In this document: positions 5,823 to 6,028 of the stretch, piece after piece
How the letters are laid out: every line of letters begins with the position of its first letter
Position numbering within the stretch: the first letter of the stretch is position 1
Assembly (NCBI GenBank): GCA_031254955.1
Contig: JAIRTK010000047.1
Location: forward strand, 1-6,028
DNA from: Opitutaceae bacterium
GTDB taxonomy: Bacteria > Verrucomicrobiota > Verrucomicrobiia > Opitutales > Opitutaceae
Reading direction: 5' to 3'
Length of the DNA: 6,028 bases
The notes under the pieces: model-generated
Told to the model about the DNA's origin: nothing
Database searches by the model: none
Seen by the model: the letters and a program-made list of their open reading frames with translations, nothing else
Position numbers and translations under genes: made by a program

Positions 5823-5954
5823 AACGAGTGAGAGTAAGAGAATAAGAAAGAGAAAGAGAAAGAGAACGAGAACGAGAACGAGAACGAGAACGAGTAAGAG
5901 AACGAGTAAGAGTAAAGGCGGGAGTAAGAATAAAAGAACAAAACCGAGAACAAA
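5823..5954 (+). repeat. In-register purine-rich hexamer array, 22 units
   Basis: The sequence divides into 22 consecutive hexamers with no register slip. In order: AACGAG, TGAGAG, TAAGAG, AATAAG, three AAAGAG, five AACGAG, TAAGAG, AACGAG, TAAGAG, TAAAGG, CGGGAG, TAAGAA, TAAAAG, AACAAA, ACCGAG, AACAAA. Position 1 is A or T in 21 units, position 2 is A in 19 and position 6 is G in 19. The core (5847-5894) is nearly perfect and the right end decays. No gene is credible here; the hydrophobic Leu/Val frame on the minus strand is a translation of the repeat. Confidence 0.9.
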
Positions 5955-6028
5955 GACGATTTTACAAAGGCCTGGTTTTCCGGCTTGCCACCACGTCGTC
6001 AAATACCGTCTATGCGGCCCATGAGACG
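5955..6028. other. Unassigned right edge
   Basis: This last 74 bp has ordinary mixed composition. I see no gene start, hairpin with T tract, or tRNA part. It may be the upstream region of a gene beyond the window. Confidence 0.4.

Noticed and set aside
5410..5954. CRISPR array
   Set aside because: The repeats are 6-bp units without spacers, or inverted palindromes; no regular repeat-spacer pattern.
5817..6002. 61-residue hydrophobic minus-strand frame (Leu/Val/Phe repeats), possible small membrane protein
   Set aside because: Its body is just the hexamer array read as dipeptides (CTCGTT gives Leu-Val), and its stop codon lies in the terminal repeat of the mobile element.
5773..6019. ATACCGTCT shared by 5773-5781 and 6003-6011, each followed by a CGGCC word
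   Set aside because: Nine bases with a short imperfect extension; too little to call a repeat family from one window.

Overview
The window most likely comes from a GC-rich Gram-negative bacterium of the Verrucomicrobiota, perhaps Opitutaceae. This is inferred from four things: an outer-membrane TonB receptor, a bacterial deoxyhypusine-synthase-like gene, a galactokinase with the IGNHTDY variant of its signature, and start codons without clear Shine-Dalgarno sequences. I could not confirm the taxon without a database search.

Layout. Positions 1-146 hold the first 48 codons, on the minus strand, of a deoxyhypusine-synthase-like gene that runs off the left edge. It is divergent from a two-gene plus-strand unit: a TonB-dependent outer-membrane receptor (335-2572) and, 35 nt later, a PepSY-TM inner-membrane protein of the ferric-siderophore-reductase type (2608-3999). 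The receptor start codon lies inside a perfect 11-bp inverted repeat preceded by a plausible promoter and a Fur-like sequence. Together the pair suggests iron-chelate uptake across the outer membrane followed by reductive iron release at the inner membrane. A 147-bp spacer then separates this unit from a convergent minus-strand galactokinase (4147-5295).

The right end (5296-6028, 733 bp) has no credible gene but is dense in repeats. It holds a foldback made of pyrimidine and purine hexamer runs (5410-5497) with a LacI-family-like AAACGTTT core in its loop. Next is a 324-bp MITE-like element (5494-5817) with near-identical terminal inverted repeats and flanking TA dinucleotides. Inside that element are two REP-like hairpin units in opposite orientation, a diverged third copy and a 16-bp tandem duplication. 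Last is a 132-bp array of 22 hexamers in unbroken 6-bp register (5823-5954, consensus roughly WAVGAG).

The protein-coding genes belong to recognisable families. The most unusual material is the layered repeat region upstream of galK. Second to that are the start-codon inverted repeat, the His-rich loop of the PepSY protein and the Glu-to-Asn change in the galactokinase signature.
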